Below are positions 1-11,870 of a DNA stretch of 49,176 nucleotides, in pieces. Made by a program: the position numbers and the translations under genes. Source of the DNA: an uncultured Opitutales bacterium (lineage in GTDB: Bacteria > Verrucomicrobiota > Verrucomicrobiia > Opitutales > Oceanipulchritudinaceae). Numbering within the stretch: the stretch's first letter is position 1; each line of letters begins with the position of its first letter. The notes beneath the pieces were generated by a model. That model saw only the letters and a list, made by a program, of their open reading frames with translations, did not search any database and was not told where the DNA came from. The stretch is from assembly GCA_913056355.1 (NCBI GenBank), contig CAJXMX010000002.1, forward strand, positions 1 through 49,176. Reading direction: 5' to 3'.

Positions 1-645
1 ATTTTCGAGACCGGCATCGATATTTTCGACAAGACCCACGTCTTCATCCACCTCCAGGAGGCGCGCCGCCTGCTCAACCAGATGGAGCGGGTCAGTTACA
101 TCCAGGTCATGACCAAGAACCCGGAGAAGGCTCCCGCCCTGGCCCGGCAGATGGAGCATGCCCTCGGGCATTACGTGGCCAGCTGGCAGGAGCGGGAAAA
201 ATCATGGCTGGAGGTCTTCCGGGTGCTGCGCCTCTCCTCCGCCCTGTCCATGTCGACCATCATCCTCATTGCCGGCCTGGGCATGTTCAACACCCTGGCC
301 ATCATCGTCATGGAACGTTCGCGCGAGATCGCCATCCTGCGCTCGATCGGCTTCAGCCGGCACGATGTGCTGACCATTTTCCTCTTCCAGGGCCTCATTG
401 TCTATGTCCTCGGGACCCTCGTCGGCTTTGTCCTCGCGGCCGGCCTGACCAAGGGCGTGGAGAGCCTGCCGATCCGCATCCGGGGAATTTTCTCCACCGA
501 CCACTTCGTCGTCACCTGGTCCCCCTGGCACTATGTCGCCGCCGCCGTGGTGGCCGGTATCGTGGTGATCATTGCGGCCCTCATCCCGGCCCGGCGGGCG
601 GCCCGGGTCGAGCCGGGCGACGTCATCCGGGGGACGGGAGGCTGA
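1..645 (+). CDS. LolC/LolE-family lipoprotein-releasing ABC permease, 3' part only
   Basis: The reading frame is open from the first base, so the N-terminus lies outside the window; 214 residues remain. They match the C-terminal part of LolC/LolE/MacB (FtsX-type) permeases: the end of the periplasmic domain, then three hydrophobic segments at about fragment residues 80-103, 122-148 and 176-197. The motif MERSREIAILRSIG in the loop after the first of these is typical of the family. The tail PARRAARVEPGDVIRG is the usual cytoplasmic end. The ATPase gene starts 4 bp downstream, so the two form a lolC/E-lolD operon. Expected role: extracting lipoproteins from the inner membrane for transfer to LolA. 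A MacB-type exporter is the main alternative, because the N-terminal half cannot be seen. Confidence 0.88.
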   Translation: MFETGIDIFDKTHVFIHLQEARRLLNQMERVSYIQVMTKNPEKAPALARQMEHALGHYVASWQEREKSWLEVFRVLRLSSALSMSTIILIAGLGMFNTLAIIVMERSREIAILRSIGFSRHDVLTIFLFQGLIVYVLGTLVGFVLAAGLTKGVESLPIRIRGIFSTDHFVVTWSPWHYVAAAVVAGIVVIIAALIPARRAARVEPGDVIRGTGG

Positions 646-649
646 TGTC

Positions 650-1342
<693 letters not shown>

Positions 1343-1398
1343 GGACTAAGGACTAAGGTCTAAGGACTAAGGACTAAGGTCTAAGGTCGTAGGTCGGG
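1343..1398 (+). repeat. Heptamer tandem repeat (GGACTAA/GGTCTAA)
   Basis: Eight consecutive 7-bp units begin one base after the lolD stop codon. In order they are GGACTAA, GGACTAA, GGTCTAA, GGACTAA, GGACTAA, GGTCTAA, then two decayed units GGTCGTA and GGTCGGG. The first six form two copies of a 21-bp higher-order unit. It does not look coding, and there are no spacers as in a CRISPR. Function is unknown; slippage-prone repeats of this kind can vary in copy number between strains. Confidence 0.85.
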
Positions 1399-1402
1399 GG
1401 AC

Positions 1403-1421
1403 TACAGGCGTCCCGCCTGTA
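1403..1421 (+). other. Hairpin with 8-bp stem and 3-nt loop after lolD
   Basis: TACAGGCG, loop TCC, CGCCTGTA form a perfect stem-loop 60 bp after lolD and directly after the heptamer repeat. No T-tract follows, so a classical rho-independent terminator is unlikely. The architecture (perfect GC-rich stem, 3-nt loop) is the same as that of most hairpins in the array at 26677-26983. Confidence 0.6.
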
Positions 1422-1510
1422 CCCGGCCGCCTCTCTGCCTGGCTCTTCAACCGCCGATAGCCGGATTTCACCTTTGATCCATCGCCGAGGGTCCATTTTC
1501 CGCCGCGAGC

Positions 1511-1539
1511 TTTACAGGACCTGATCCTGTGCCTAGTTT
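1511..1539 (+). promoter_or_regulatory. Candidate promoter with internal palindrome
   Basis: A TTTACA box (1511-1516), a 17-bp spacer and TAGTTT (1534-1539) precede the ATG at 1548, which would put the transcript start almost at the start codon. The interrupted palindrome ACAGGA-CCTGA-TCCTGT (1514-1530) overlaps the -35 box and spacer, where a repressor could bind. The -10 match is only partial. Confidence 0.35.
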
Positions 1540-1547
1540 GAATTTCT

Positions 1548-2702
1548 ATGGAATTCGACGCCAGCAAGAGAAACTTCCCCCCCTTTTCATTGAAACGCCT
1601 CATGGAGACCTGCTTCGGCCAGGGCTCCGGAGAACGCCTCTGCATCCTGATCGACCTGCCCGACCCGGCGGAGATCAAGGACTTCGCCTTCCTCGATAAT
1701 CCACGCCTTTCCATCCAGAATTATGGATACAAGGTCTTTTACCAGGGCTTCAGGAACGGCGGCCTGGAGGAGATGAACTACAAGGACGGCGACATCTACG
1801 CCTACCACGAGACCGGCGGCAGCAACCTCGACATGGAGGATGAATGCTACGATGTGCAGGGCAACAAGCTCAGCCTGGACAAGGATATCTACCCGAATTA
1901 CCAGCTGATCCTGGTCGTCTCCACCTTCTCCGCCACGGCGCCCCTGACCGCCAAGGCCAAGGAGTTCGGTTTCCGCGGGGCCACCCTGCACGGGCTCAAC
2001 CAGATCATTGTCGATACCGGGCTTAGCGTGAACTACCAGGAAGTCAGCTCCGACGCCGAGAAGCTGCGCCTCGGGCTGACCAAGGCCGACTGGTTTGAAA
2101 TCGACTTCGAGGTGGAAGGGGTCAAGACCACCCTCCGCCTCCTGACCAACGGACAGGAAGCCCAGAAGAGCCATGGCCTCTGTCCCCCGGGCAAGCCCGA
2201 TGTGGCCAACCTGCCGGCCGGGGAGGTCTACTTTGTCCCGGAGGGGGCCGACGGCAAATTTCCTTTCAAGTACGACGAGGAAACCCTCGGCCTGCTCACC
2301 GTGGAGGGCGGGAAGATTGTCAGCAGCCGTCTCATCTACGGCGATTACGACCTTATCGAGGAGCACAACACGAAGCTCAAGGACGATCCCATGACGGGGG
2401 CCATCGGCGAGCTCGGCTTCGGCACCCAGGTCCTGCCCTTCAGCGGGCGGGATATCCAGGACGAGAAAATCCTCGGCACCATCCACATCGCCACCGGCCG
2501 GGACGACCACCTCGGCGGCCACATCACCCCGGACCTCTTCAAGGAGCACCAGAACGCCTCCCACGACGACGTTCTCTACGCTCCCCACAAGACCCCGGAG
2601 GTGCGGGTTCCCGAGGTGCGCATGCACAAGGACGGCCAGACCAGGGTCATTATGGGCGGTTACCGGCCCGGCCGGTTTATGGTCGATCTCCTCGAGAATT
2701 GA
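1548..2702 (+). CDS. M29-like (aminopeptidase T family) metallopeptidase-related protein
   Basis: A 384-residue soluble protein. Its C-terminal half carries the pattern of the M29 thermophilic metalloprotease/aminopeptidase T family: NLPAGEV (221-227, with E226 as likely ligand), GELGFGT (287-293, E288), LGTIHIATGR (from 309, H313) and HDDVLY (from 339, H339 and D341). These correspond to the Glu/Glu/His/His/Asp ligands that bind two metals in the family. The N-terminal 200 residues are less recognisable. Some M29-like proteins are not peptidases (for example 2,5-dihydroxypyridine dioxygenase), so the substrate cannot be named. It stands alone between lolD and an aldo/keto reductase, with its own candidate promoter. 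Confidence 0.7.
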   Translation: MEFDASKRNFPPFSLKRLMETCFGQGSGERLCILIDLPDPAEIKDFAFLDNPRLSIQNYGYKVFYQGFRNGGLEEMNYKDGDIYAYHETGGSNLDMEDECYDVQGNKLSLDKDIYPNYQLILVVSTFSATAPLTAKAKEFGFRGATLHGLNQIIVDTGLSVNYQEVSSDAEKLRLGLTKADWFEIDFEVEGVKTTLRLLTNGQEAQKSHGLCPPGKPDVANLPAGEVYFVPEGADGKFPFKYDEETLGLLTVEGGKIVSSRLIYGDYDLIEEHNTKLKDDPMTGAIGELGFGTQVLPFSGRDIQDEKILGTIHIATGRDDHLGGHITPDLFKEHQNASHDDVLYAPHKTPEVRVPEVRMHKDGQTRVIMGGYRPGRFMVDLLEN

Positions 2703-2733
2703 CCCGGACCGTTCGCGGAACTAGCTACGGGGT

Positions 2734-3750
2734 ATGTCATCATTACCCAGCTTTACCGCGGACAACGGAAAGACCGTCACCTACCCCCTGGCCTACGGCC
2801 TGAGGACCTCGCGCCTGGCCTTGGGCTGCATGCATTTCGGCGGTACCTGGGAGGCGGAGGGCAGCATTCCTTCCGAGGCCCGGCAGCGGGCCCGCCAAGC
2901 CATGGAAACGGTCCTCGAGCTGGGCTGGAACTTCTTCGACCATGCGGATATCTACTGCCGAGGCCGCAGCGAACAGCTGTTCGGGGAACTGATGCGGGAA
3001 ATGCAGGTGGACCGGGAGTCGGTCATCCTGCAGTCCAAGTGCGGGATCCGGTTTGCCGACGATCCGGAGCCGGGGCTGCCCCATCGGTTCGACTTTTCCC
3101 GGAAACACATCCTGGCCTCGGTTGAGGAGCGGCTGAGGCTGTTGCAGACCGACTATCTGGATATCCTGCTCCTGCACCGGCCGGATCTCCTGGCCGAGCC
3201 GGAAGAGATTGTGGGGGCCTTCACCGGGCTTCACGAAGCGGGCAAGGTGCGGCATTTCGGGGTCTCCAACTTCACTCCGCCATTGCTCGACCTTTACGAC
3301 CAGGCCGGATTTTCCCCGGTGGCGAACCAGGTCGAGATCAATCTCTTCAAGACCTCGCTCCTGGACTCGACCCAGGTTGCGGTGGGGCGGGATCCCGCTC
3401 CGGGCCATCCGGGCGACGGCACCCTGGAGTGGCACCGGCGGAAGGGTGTCGTGACCCAGGCCTGGGCCCCCATGGCCTACGGTTACGCCTGCGGCCGCAA
3501 GCCGGACCGGGATCCTGAAAGGGCCGGGAAGGTTTCCGACCTCGTGGCCGGACTGGCCGCGGCGCACGGGGTGGAGCCGGAAGCGGTGGTCATCGGCTGG
3601 CTTCTGCGTCACCCGGCCGGCATCCAGCCGGTCATCGGCAGCCGCGATCCGGGGCGGCTCAAGGCCTGCCACCAGGCCCTCGACTTGCAGCTCAGCCGGG
3701 AGGAATGGTACACCCTCTACGTCACCGCCCGGGGAAACGCCCTGCCCTGA
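2734..3750 (+). CDS. Aldo/keto reductase
   Basis: A 338-residue (alpha/beta)8-barrel NAD(P)H-dependent oxidoreductase. The catalytic tetrad is readable: D69 and Y74 in FFDHADIY, K102 in LQSKCG and H148 in LLLHRPD. The cofactor-binding stretch near the C-terminus (PVIGSRDPGRLKACHQAL) is also typical. It resembles the YdhF-like branch of the family. Substrate unknown. It begins 31 bp after the M29-like gene, so the two may be co-transcribed. No convincing Shine-Dalgarno sequence precedes the ATG. Confidence 0.87.
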   Translation: MSSLPSFTADNGKTVTYPLAYGLRTSRLALGCMHFGGTWEAEGSIPSEARQRARQAMETVLELGWNFFDHADIYCRGRSEQLFGELMREMQVDRESVILQSKCGIRFADDPEPGLPHRFDFSRKHILASVEERLRLLQTDYLDILLLHRPDLLAEPEEIVGAFTGLHEAGKVRHFGVSNFTPPLLDLYDQAGFSPVANQVEINLFKTSLLDSTQVAVGRDPAPGHPGDGTLEWHRRKGVVTQAWAPMAYGYACGRKPDRDPERAGKVSDLVAGLAAAHGVEPEAVVIGWLLRHPAGIQPVIGSRDPGRLKACHQALDLQLSREEWYTLYVTARGNALP

Positions 3751-3860
3751 TTCGGGGGGACAAAAGGGCCCTCCGGTGGGGTCTTCGGGAGGCAGATTCA
3801 GGGATATTTCCGAATTAATCCTTGCGGGCGGGAACGGATGGGGGCTTATTTCCTTTTTCA

Positions 3861-7100
<3,240 letters not shown>

Positions 7101-7121
7101 CGCGGTCGTAGCGACACGCTC

Positions 7122-7985
7122 ATGACAGTCGATACCCCAGCCCGGCCGACCCTCATCGCGCTCCTGCACGGTCCGGACCAGCCCGGCCTGGTGGCCCGCA
7201 CCGCCAACTGGATCTATGACCGGGGAGGCAACATCCTGCATGCCGACCAGCACCGGGACGACGAGGCGGGGATCTTCTTCCAGCGCATCGAGTGGGAACC
7301 GGCCGACGCCGCCCAGGCCGATGCGGACGGGTTTTCCGCCTTCGTCCGCGGCCTTGGCATGGAAGTCTCCGTGGCGCAGTCAGACCGCTTGCCCCGGGTG
7401 GTCCTCTTTGTCTCGAAGATCGAGCACTGCTTTGTCGACCTCCTGGCCCGCTGGAAAATGGGCGAGCTGCCCTGCGAACTGGCGGGTGTTGTCTCCAACC
7501 ATCCGGACCTGGCCTCGATAACGGAATTCTACGGGTTGCCCTTCCACCATGTGCCGGTTGGCAGGGAGGCCAAGGCCGAGGCCGAGCGGAAGCAGGTCGC
7601 GTTGCTCCGGAAGTACCAGGCCGACCTGGTGGTCATGGCCCGCTACATGCAGATCCTTTCGGAAAGTTTCCTTCTTGGCTGCGGCTGTCCGGTAATCAAC
7701 ATTCACCACAGCTTCCTGCCCGCCTTTGCCGGGGCCCGGCCCTACCACCAGGCCCATTCACGCGGGGTCAAGCTGATCGGGGCCACCGCCCACTACGCCA
7801 CCGCCATCCTCGACGACGGCCCGATCATCCAGCAGGACGTGTCCCCGGTCAACCACCGCCACTCGGTGCGCGATCTGGTCCGCAAGGGCCGCGACCTCGA
7901 GAAGAGCGTCCTGGCCCAGGCGGTCCGCTGGCACCTCGAGCACCGGGTCCTGGTCTACGGCAACAAGACGGTGGTGTTTGATTAG
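7122..7985 (+). CDS. purU: Formyltetrahydrofolate deformylase
   Basis: A 287-residue protein with an N-terminal ACT-like regulatory domain (about 8-90, beginning LIALLHGPDQPGLVART) and a C-terminal formyl-transferase fold. The catalytic Asn-x-His and Asp are visible: N193 and H195 in NIHHSFLPAF and D231 in ILDDGPI. PurU hydrolyses 10-formyl-THF to formate and THF, supplying formate for purine synthesis and balancing the one-carbon pool. It lies 21 bp after carB on the same strand and is probably co-transcribed with it, linking two nucleotide-synthesis steps. The short CCCC-TCA-GGGG stem just after the stop is too small to call a terminator. Confidence 0.95.
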   Translation: MTVDTPARPTLIALLHGPDQPGLVARTANWIYDRGGNILHADQHRDDEAGIFFQRIEWEPADAAQADADGFSAFVRGLGMEVSVAQSDRLPRVVLFVSKIEHCFVDLLARWKMGELPCELAGVVSNHPDLASITEFYGLPFHHVPVGREAKAEAERKQVALLRKYQADLVVMARYMQILSESFLLGCGCPVINIHHSFLPAFAGARPYHQAHSRGVKLIGATAHYATAILDDGPIIQQDVSPVNHRHSVRDLVRKGRDLEKSVLAQAVRWHLEHRVLVYGNKTVVFD

Positions 7986-8019
7986 GGATCTGCGACCCCT
8001 CAGGGGAATTTGCGGATCG

Positions 8020-8118
8020 TGGAACATTGCCGTGGAACAGTCTAATTTCTTCGATGTACCCTAATTTTAATGGGAATTATCCGTGGTGCATCTATATGTG
8101 GAACATGACTGTGGAACA
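8020..8118 (+). repeat. Two copies of a TGGAACA-containing 20-bp repeat
   Basis: TGGAACATTGCCGTGGAACA (8020-8039) and TGGAACATGACTGTGGAACA (8099-8118) are near-identical direct repeats. Each is itself a pair of TGGAACA half-sites 13 bp apart. They lie in an AT-rich stretch between purU and the ORF6N gene. They could be regulatory sites for the ORF6N protein or the trace of an inserted element. Confidence 0.6.
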
Positions 8119-8220
8119 TTTGCATTGGGCAATTAGTTGAAGGCTGTAGACTGCCTGAATTCAGGTGAAAATCGTAATTGGCTCAGTTTCTTGAAACCTC
8201 CGGGATAGCTTCCCGAAACG

Positions 8221-8751
8221 ATGGCAAATGAGAAGGCACATGTAGAAATTCAACTCGGAAGGATTGCGGATCGGATTTTCTGGGTCCGAGGGCACAAGGT
8301 CATTCTGGACCGGGACCTGGCTGTCCTCTACGGAATTGAAACCCGGGTTTTGAAGCAGGCAGTGAGAAGAAACAAAGAGAGGTTTCCACAAGACTTTCTG
8401 TTTGTACTTTCGGTCGGGGAACAAGAGGAACTGGTATCACAAAATGTGATACCATCAAAGCGGCACTTTGGAGGAGCCGCCCCAATGGTTTTCACGGAGC
8501 TGGGGGTTGCCATGCTGTCCAGTGTTTTGAATAGCCCCAAGGCCGTTCAGGTAAATATCGCCATCATGAGGACTTTCGTAGAGCTCAGGAGATTGATGGA
8601 CGGCAACCGGGTATTAGCGGACAGAATCCATGCTCTGGAGGAGAAATATGATCAGCAATTTGAATTAGTTTTTGCCGCAATTAAGCAGCTCCTTGTCGAT
8701 GAAAAGAAGAGGCTCAATAAATCAAAGCGCCGAGTGGGATTTCATCCCTGA
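8221..8751 (+). CDS. ORF6N domain-containing protein
   Basis: A 176-residue protein. Its first ~100 residues match the ORF6N domain: VILDRDLAVLYGIETRVLKQAVRRN, then the RFPQDFLF motif and FTELGVAMLSSVL. This domain was named from phage proteins and is common in mobile or accessory genes; it probably binds DNA. The C-terminal part is a charged helix (about 120-170) that may be a coiled coil. Base composition and codon use are clearly more AT-rich than carB-purU upstream or aroF downstream, which suggests transfer. An inverted repeat CGGGA-TAGCT-TCCCG (8201-8215) sits just before the ATG in place of a ribosome site. The gene ends 19 bp before the convergent aroF stop. Confidence 0.85.
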   Translation: MANEKAHVEIQLGRIADRIFWVRGHKVILDRDLAVLYGIETRVLKQAVRRNKERFPQDFLFVLSVGEQEELVSQNVIPSKRHFGGAAPMVFTELGVAMLSSVLNSPKAVQVNIAIMRTFVELRRLMDGNRVLADRIHALEEKYDQQFELVFAAIKQLLVDEKKRLNKSKRRVGFHP

Positions 8752-8770
8752 TGGCATTTTACCTTGCGCA

Positions 8771-9784
8771 TCACAGCCTTCTCCCCGCCGCCTCGGCAAA
8801 GGGGGCTATGCGCTGCATGAGCTCCGTAAACTGCTCCGGGAAGAGGGACTGGGCGCCGTCTGAAAGCGCCTCCTTGGGATTGCAGTGGACCTCGACCAGG
8901 ATGCCGTCGGCACCGGAAGCGGCTGCGGCATAGGCCATGGGGGCGACGTACTCCCGCACCCCCGTGCCGTGGCTGGGATCGACCACCACCGGGAGGTGGC
9001 TGAGCTTCTTGAACTGGCAGACCGCGGAGAGGTCGAGGGTGTTGCGGGTCCCGCCCTCGAAGGTGCGGATTCCCCGCTCGACGAAGACCACGTCCCGGTT
9101 CCCTTCGGAGACGATGTACTCGGCCGACATCAGGACGTCCTTGACCGTGGCGGCCATCCCGCGCTTGAGGAAGACCGGTTTGCCGGCCTGGCCGAGGGCG
9201 GTCAGGAGGCGGAAATTCTGCATGTTGCGGGCCCCCACCTGAAAGGCGTCGGCGTGTTCCTGGACCGCCTCAACGTCGGCCACCTCGACCACCTCGGTAA
9301 TGACCGGGAGCCCCGTTTCCGCGCCCACCTGCTGGAGGATTTTCAGCCCTTCCAGACCGAGCCCCTGGAAGGAGTAGGGACTGGTCCGCGGCTTGAAGGC
9401 GCCCCCGCGGAGGCCGTGGGCGCCGGCGGCCTTGACCGCCTTGGCGGTGGCGGAGAGCTGTTCGTAACTCTCCACCGCGCAGGGCCCGGCGATGACCCCG
9501 AAGCCTTTGCCGCCTATGGTCAGGTTGCCGACCTGGATGGTCGAGTCCTCCGGGTGCATTTCCCGGCTCACCGCCTTGTAGGGCGCCAGGATGGGATCCA
9601 CCCGCTCGACGGCAGGGTGGCTCTCCAGATGGAGCCGGCCGAGCATCCGCTCGTCCCCGAGGGCCCCGATCACGGTGCGTTCGACGCCCGGCATGTACAA
9701 GGGCTTGAGCCCCATTTTCTCGATCTTGGAGAGGATCTCGTCCGCCTCCTGCTGGCTGGTCCTGGGCTTGAGAACAATAATCAT
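8771..9784 (-). CDS. aroF: 3-deoxy-7-phosphoheptulonate (DAHP) synthase, type I-beta
   Basis: A 337-residue enzyme for the first step of the shikimate pathway (PEP plus erythrose 4-phosphate). The N-terminal ~75 residues, starting MIIVLKPRTSQQEADEIL, form the ferredoxin-like domain typical of the I-beta group. The barrel follows, with GPCAVES (metal-binding Cys), LRGGAFKPRTSPYSFQG and VVDPSHGTG near the C-terminus. The ATG at 9784 is 26 bp after proS on the same strand, so transcription probably passes from proS into this gene. The N-terminal domain suggests feedback or redox control; the ligand cannot be read from sequence. Confidence 0.95.
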   Translation of the reverse strand: MIIVLKPRTSQQEADEILSKIEKMGLKPLYMPGVERTVIGALGDERMLGRLHLESHPAVERVDPILAPYKAVSREMHPEDSTIQVGNLTIGGKGFGVIAGPCAVESYEQLSATAKAVKAAGAHGLRGGAFKPRTSPYSFQGLGLEGLKILQQVGAETGLPVITEVVEVADVEAVQEHADAFQVGARNMQNFRLLTALGQAGKPVFLKRGMAATVKDVLMSAEYIVSEGNRDVVFVERGIRTFEGGTRNTLDLSAVCQFKKLSHLPVVVDPSHGTGVREYVAPMAYAAAASGADGILVEVHCNPKEALSDGAQSLFPEQFTELMQRIAPFAEAAGRRL

Positions 9785-9810
9785 GGCTGGGGTAGGGATA
9801 GGATGGATGA

Positions 9811-11319
9811 TCAGTAGGACTTGGCGAAGACGACTCTTTGCCGGCTGGGCTTGCCGGTGAAGATGCAGGTGCCGGGCTCGGGATCCTTCTCAAAGGGAAT
9901 GCAGCGGACCGTGACTTTCAGGTCCTGCTTCAGCTGGTCCTCCAGTTCCGGTTCGCCGGAGTAATGGGACCAGGCAAAGCCGCCGCCGGTGTCCTCGCTC
10001 TTGAAAAATTCATAGAACGCCTCCCTGGAGTCGATATTGCGGGTATTGGCATCGCGGAATTCGCGGGCCCTGCGGTGCAGGCCGTCCTGCATCTCGTCGA
10101 GGATCGACGTCACCTTGGAGACAAACTCGTCCCTGGACATCGAAGTCTTTTCGCCGGTGTCGCGGCGCCCGACAAAGACGGATCCGGAATCAAGGTCCCG
10201 CGGACCGATTTCCACGCGGAGGGGAATCCCTTTCTTGATCCAGGACCAGACCTTCTCGCCGCCCCGCAGGTCGCGGTCGTCCAGCTCCACGGAGAGGTGC
10301 TGCTCGTCCACCCAGTGGATGGCCTGCAGCTCCTTGCGGAGGGATTCGCAGGCCTCCATGACCGGTCCGCGATGCTCGTCCTTGGGAATGACCGGGAGGA
10401 TGACAATCTGTGAGGGGGCCAGCCGGGGCGGCAGGATCAGCCCGTCGTCGTCACTGTGAGTCATGACCAGGCCGCCGATGAGGCGGGTGGAGACGCCCCA
10501 GGAGGTGGTCCAGGCGTACTGCAGCTCCCCGGCGTCGCTGAGGAACTTGATGTCGCTGGCCTTGGCGAAATTCTGGCCGAGGAAATGGGAGGTGCCGGCC
10601 TGGAGGGCCTTGCGGTCCTGCATCATGGCCTCGATGCAAAGCGTGGAGACGGCTCCCGGGAAGCGTTCCCCCTCGGTCTTTTCGCCCTTGAGGACCGGCA
10701 TCGCCATGTAGTTCTCGGCAAAGTCGGCGTAGACATCGAGCATCTGGCGGGTTTCCTCCCAGGCCTCCTCCTCGGTGGCGTGGGCGGTATGGCCCTCCTG
10801 CCAGAGGAACTCGGCCGTGCGCAGGAAGAGGCGGGTCCGCATTTCCCAGCGCACGACATTGGCCCACTGGTTGATCAGGATCGGCAGGTCGCGGTAGCTC
10901 TGGACCCACTTGGAGTACATCTCCCCGATGATCGTCTCCGAGGTCGGCCGGACAATCAGGGGCTCCTCCAGCGGGGAGGCCGGATGCAGCTTGCCGTCCT
11001 CGCCCATCTCGAGGCGGGAATGGGTCACCACCGCGCACTCCTTGGCGAAGCCTTCCACATGCTGCGCCTCCTTCTCGAGGTAGCTCTTGGGAATGAAGAG
11101 CGGAAAGTAGGCGTTCTTGTGGCCGGTCTCCTTGAACATCCGGTCCAGGACCCGCTGCATGTTCTCCCACAGCATGTAGCCCCAGGGCTTGATGACCATG
11201 CAGCCCCGCACGGGGGAGTTCTCGGCCAGCTCGGCGGCCTTGATGACCTGCTGGTACCACTCGGGGTAATTCTGTTCGCGTGTCGGCTCGATGGCCGTTC
11301 TCTTGGAAGCTTTGCCCAT
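9811..11319 (-). CDS. proS: Prolyl-tRNA synthetase, archaeal/eukaryotic-type
   Basis: A 502-residue class II synthetase of the short form that lacks the bacterial editing insertion. The start WYQQVIKAAELAENSPVRGCMVIKPWGYMLWENMQ is characteristic, as are TSETIIGEMYSKW, the class II motif region VVRWEMRTRLFLRTAEFLWQEGHTAH and the C-terminal end in Tyr (FAKSY). It charges tRNA-Pro in the cytoplasm. Bacteria that carry this form often need a separate YbaK-like editing protein, and none is seen nearby. The gene is divergent from a small membrane protein gene (92-bp gap) and leads into aroF. Confidence 0.95.
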   Translation of the reverse strand: MGKASKRTAIEPTREQNYPEWYQQVIKAAELAENSPVRGCMVIKPWGYMLWENMQRVLDRMFKETGHKNAYFPLFIPKSYLEKEAQHVEGFAKECAVVTHSRLEMGEDGKLHPASPLEEPLIVRPTSETIIGEMYSKWVQSYRDLPILINQWANVVRWEMRTRLFLRTAEFLWQEGHTAHATEEEAWEETRQMLDVYADFAENYMAMPVLKGEKTEGERFPGAVSTLCIEAMMQDRKALQAGTSHFLGQNFAKASDIKFLSDAGELQYAWTTSWGVSTRLIGGLVMTHSDDDGLILPPRLAPSQIVILPVIPKDEHRGPVMEACESLRKELQAIHWVDEQHLSVELDDRDLRGGEKVWSWIKKGIPLRVEIGPRDLDSGSVFVGRRDTGEKTSMSRDEFVSKVTSILDEMQDGLHRRAREFRDANTRNIDSREAFYEFFKSEDTGGGFAWSHYSGEPELEDQLKQDLKVTVRCIPFEKDPEPGTCIFTGKPSRQRVVFAKSY

Positions 11320-11411
11320 GAGGGGAATTCATGATTCCTTTCCCGCCGGGGACAAGACAAAGAGTTATTCTTGAAGCTGGGGGCCCATCCGCCTATGCAA
11401 AAACCCTAACC

Positions 11412-11843
11412 ATGAGAATGTTCCGTTCCTTCCTGCTCCGGCTGGCCCTGATCCTTTCGACAACCGCGTCGCTCTGCCTGCTCCTGATGGCTGCGACCCT
11501 CGGTATCCAGGAGGACCGGAAGGGAATGTACTTCTTCGCCGCCCTCTTCGGGATCATTTTCCTGTGGATGCTTTTCAACTGGTTTATTGTCCGCCGGGTC
11601 GATCCGGAGCTCTCGGTCGAGGTGGCGCGAATCCTCTTTCCGGCCGGAATGGTCCTGAGCATCGCCCTGAGCGTGGTCCTGGCCATGTACCTCAAGGAAA
11701 TCATTCCCGGCGAGGAGGGTCGCCAGCATTGGATCCTGCCTTTCGTCGGGCTGGGCGTCTCCTTCTACCTGTTGGTCCGCTGCTTCGATATCCGCTGGCT
11801 GCGGGGCGAGGATGAGATCGCCGCCCTGGAGGAAAAAGACTGA
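11412..11843 (+). CDS. Small integral membrane protein, unknown function
   Basis: A 143-residue protein with four predicted membrane segments, at about residues 4-26, 33-51, 69-89 and 104-120. It ends in a short acidic cytoplasmic tail (LRGEDEIAALEEKD). No catalytic or binding motif is evident and I do not recognise the family. The ATG at 11412 is chosen because the protein then begins at the first hydrophobic segment; the frame is open back to 11331. It lies 27 bp before mutL on the same strand and may share its promoter, which does not imply a shared function. Confidence 0.65.
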   Translation: MRMFRSFLLRLALILSTTASLCLLLMAATLGIQEDRKGMYFFAALFGIIFLWMLFNWFIVRRVDPELSVEVARILFPAGMVLSIALSVVLAMYLKEIIPGEEGRQHWILPFVGLGVSFYLLVRCFDIRWLRGEDEIAALEEKD

Positions 11844-11870
11844 CGGACCCGTTCCGGGGCGCCATTTCCC

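Noticed and set aside
1343-1398. CRISPR-like repeats
   Set aside because: The units are 7 bp and contiguous with no spacers; no cas genes are present.
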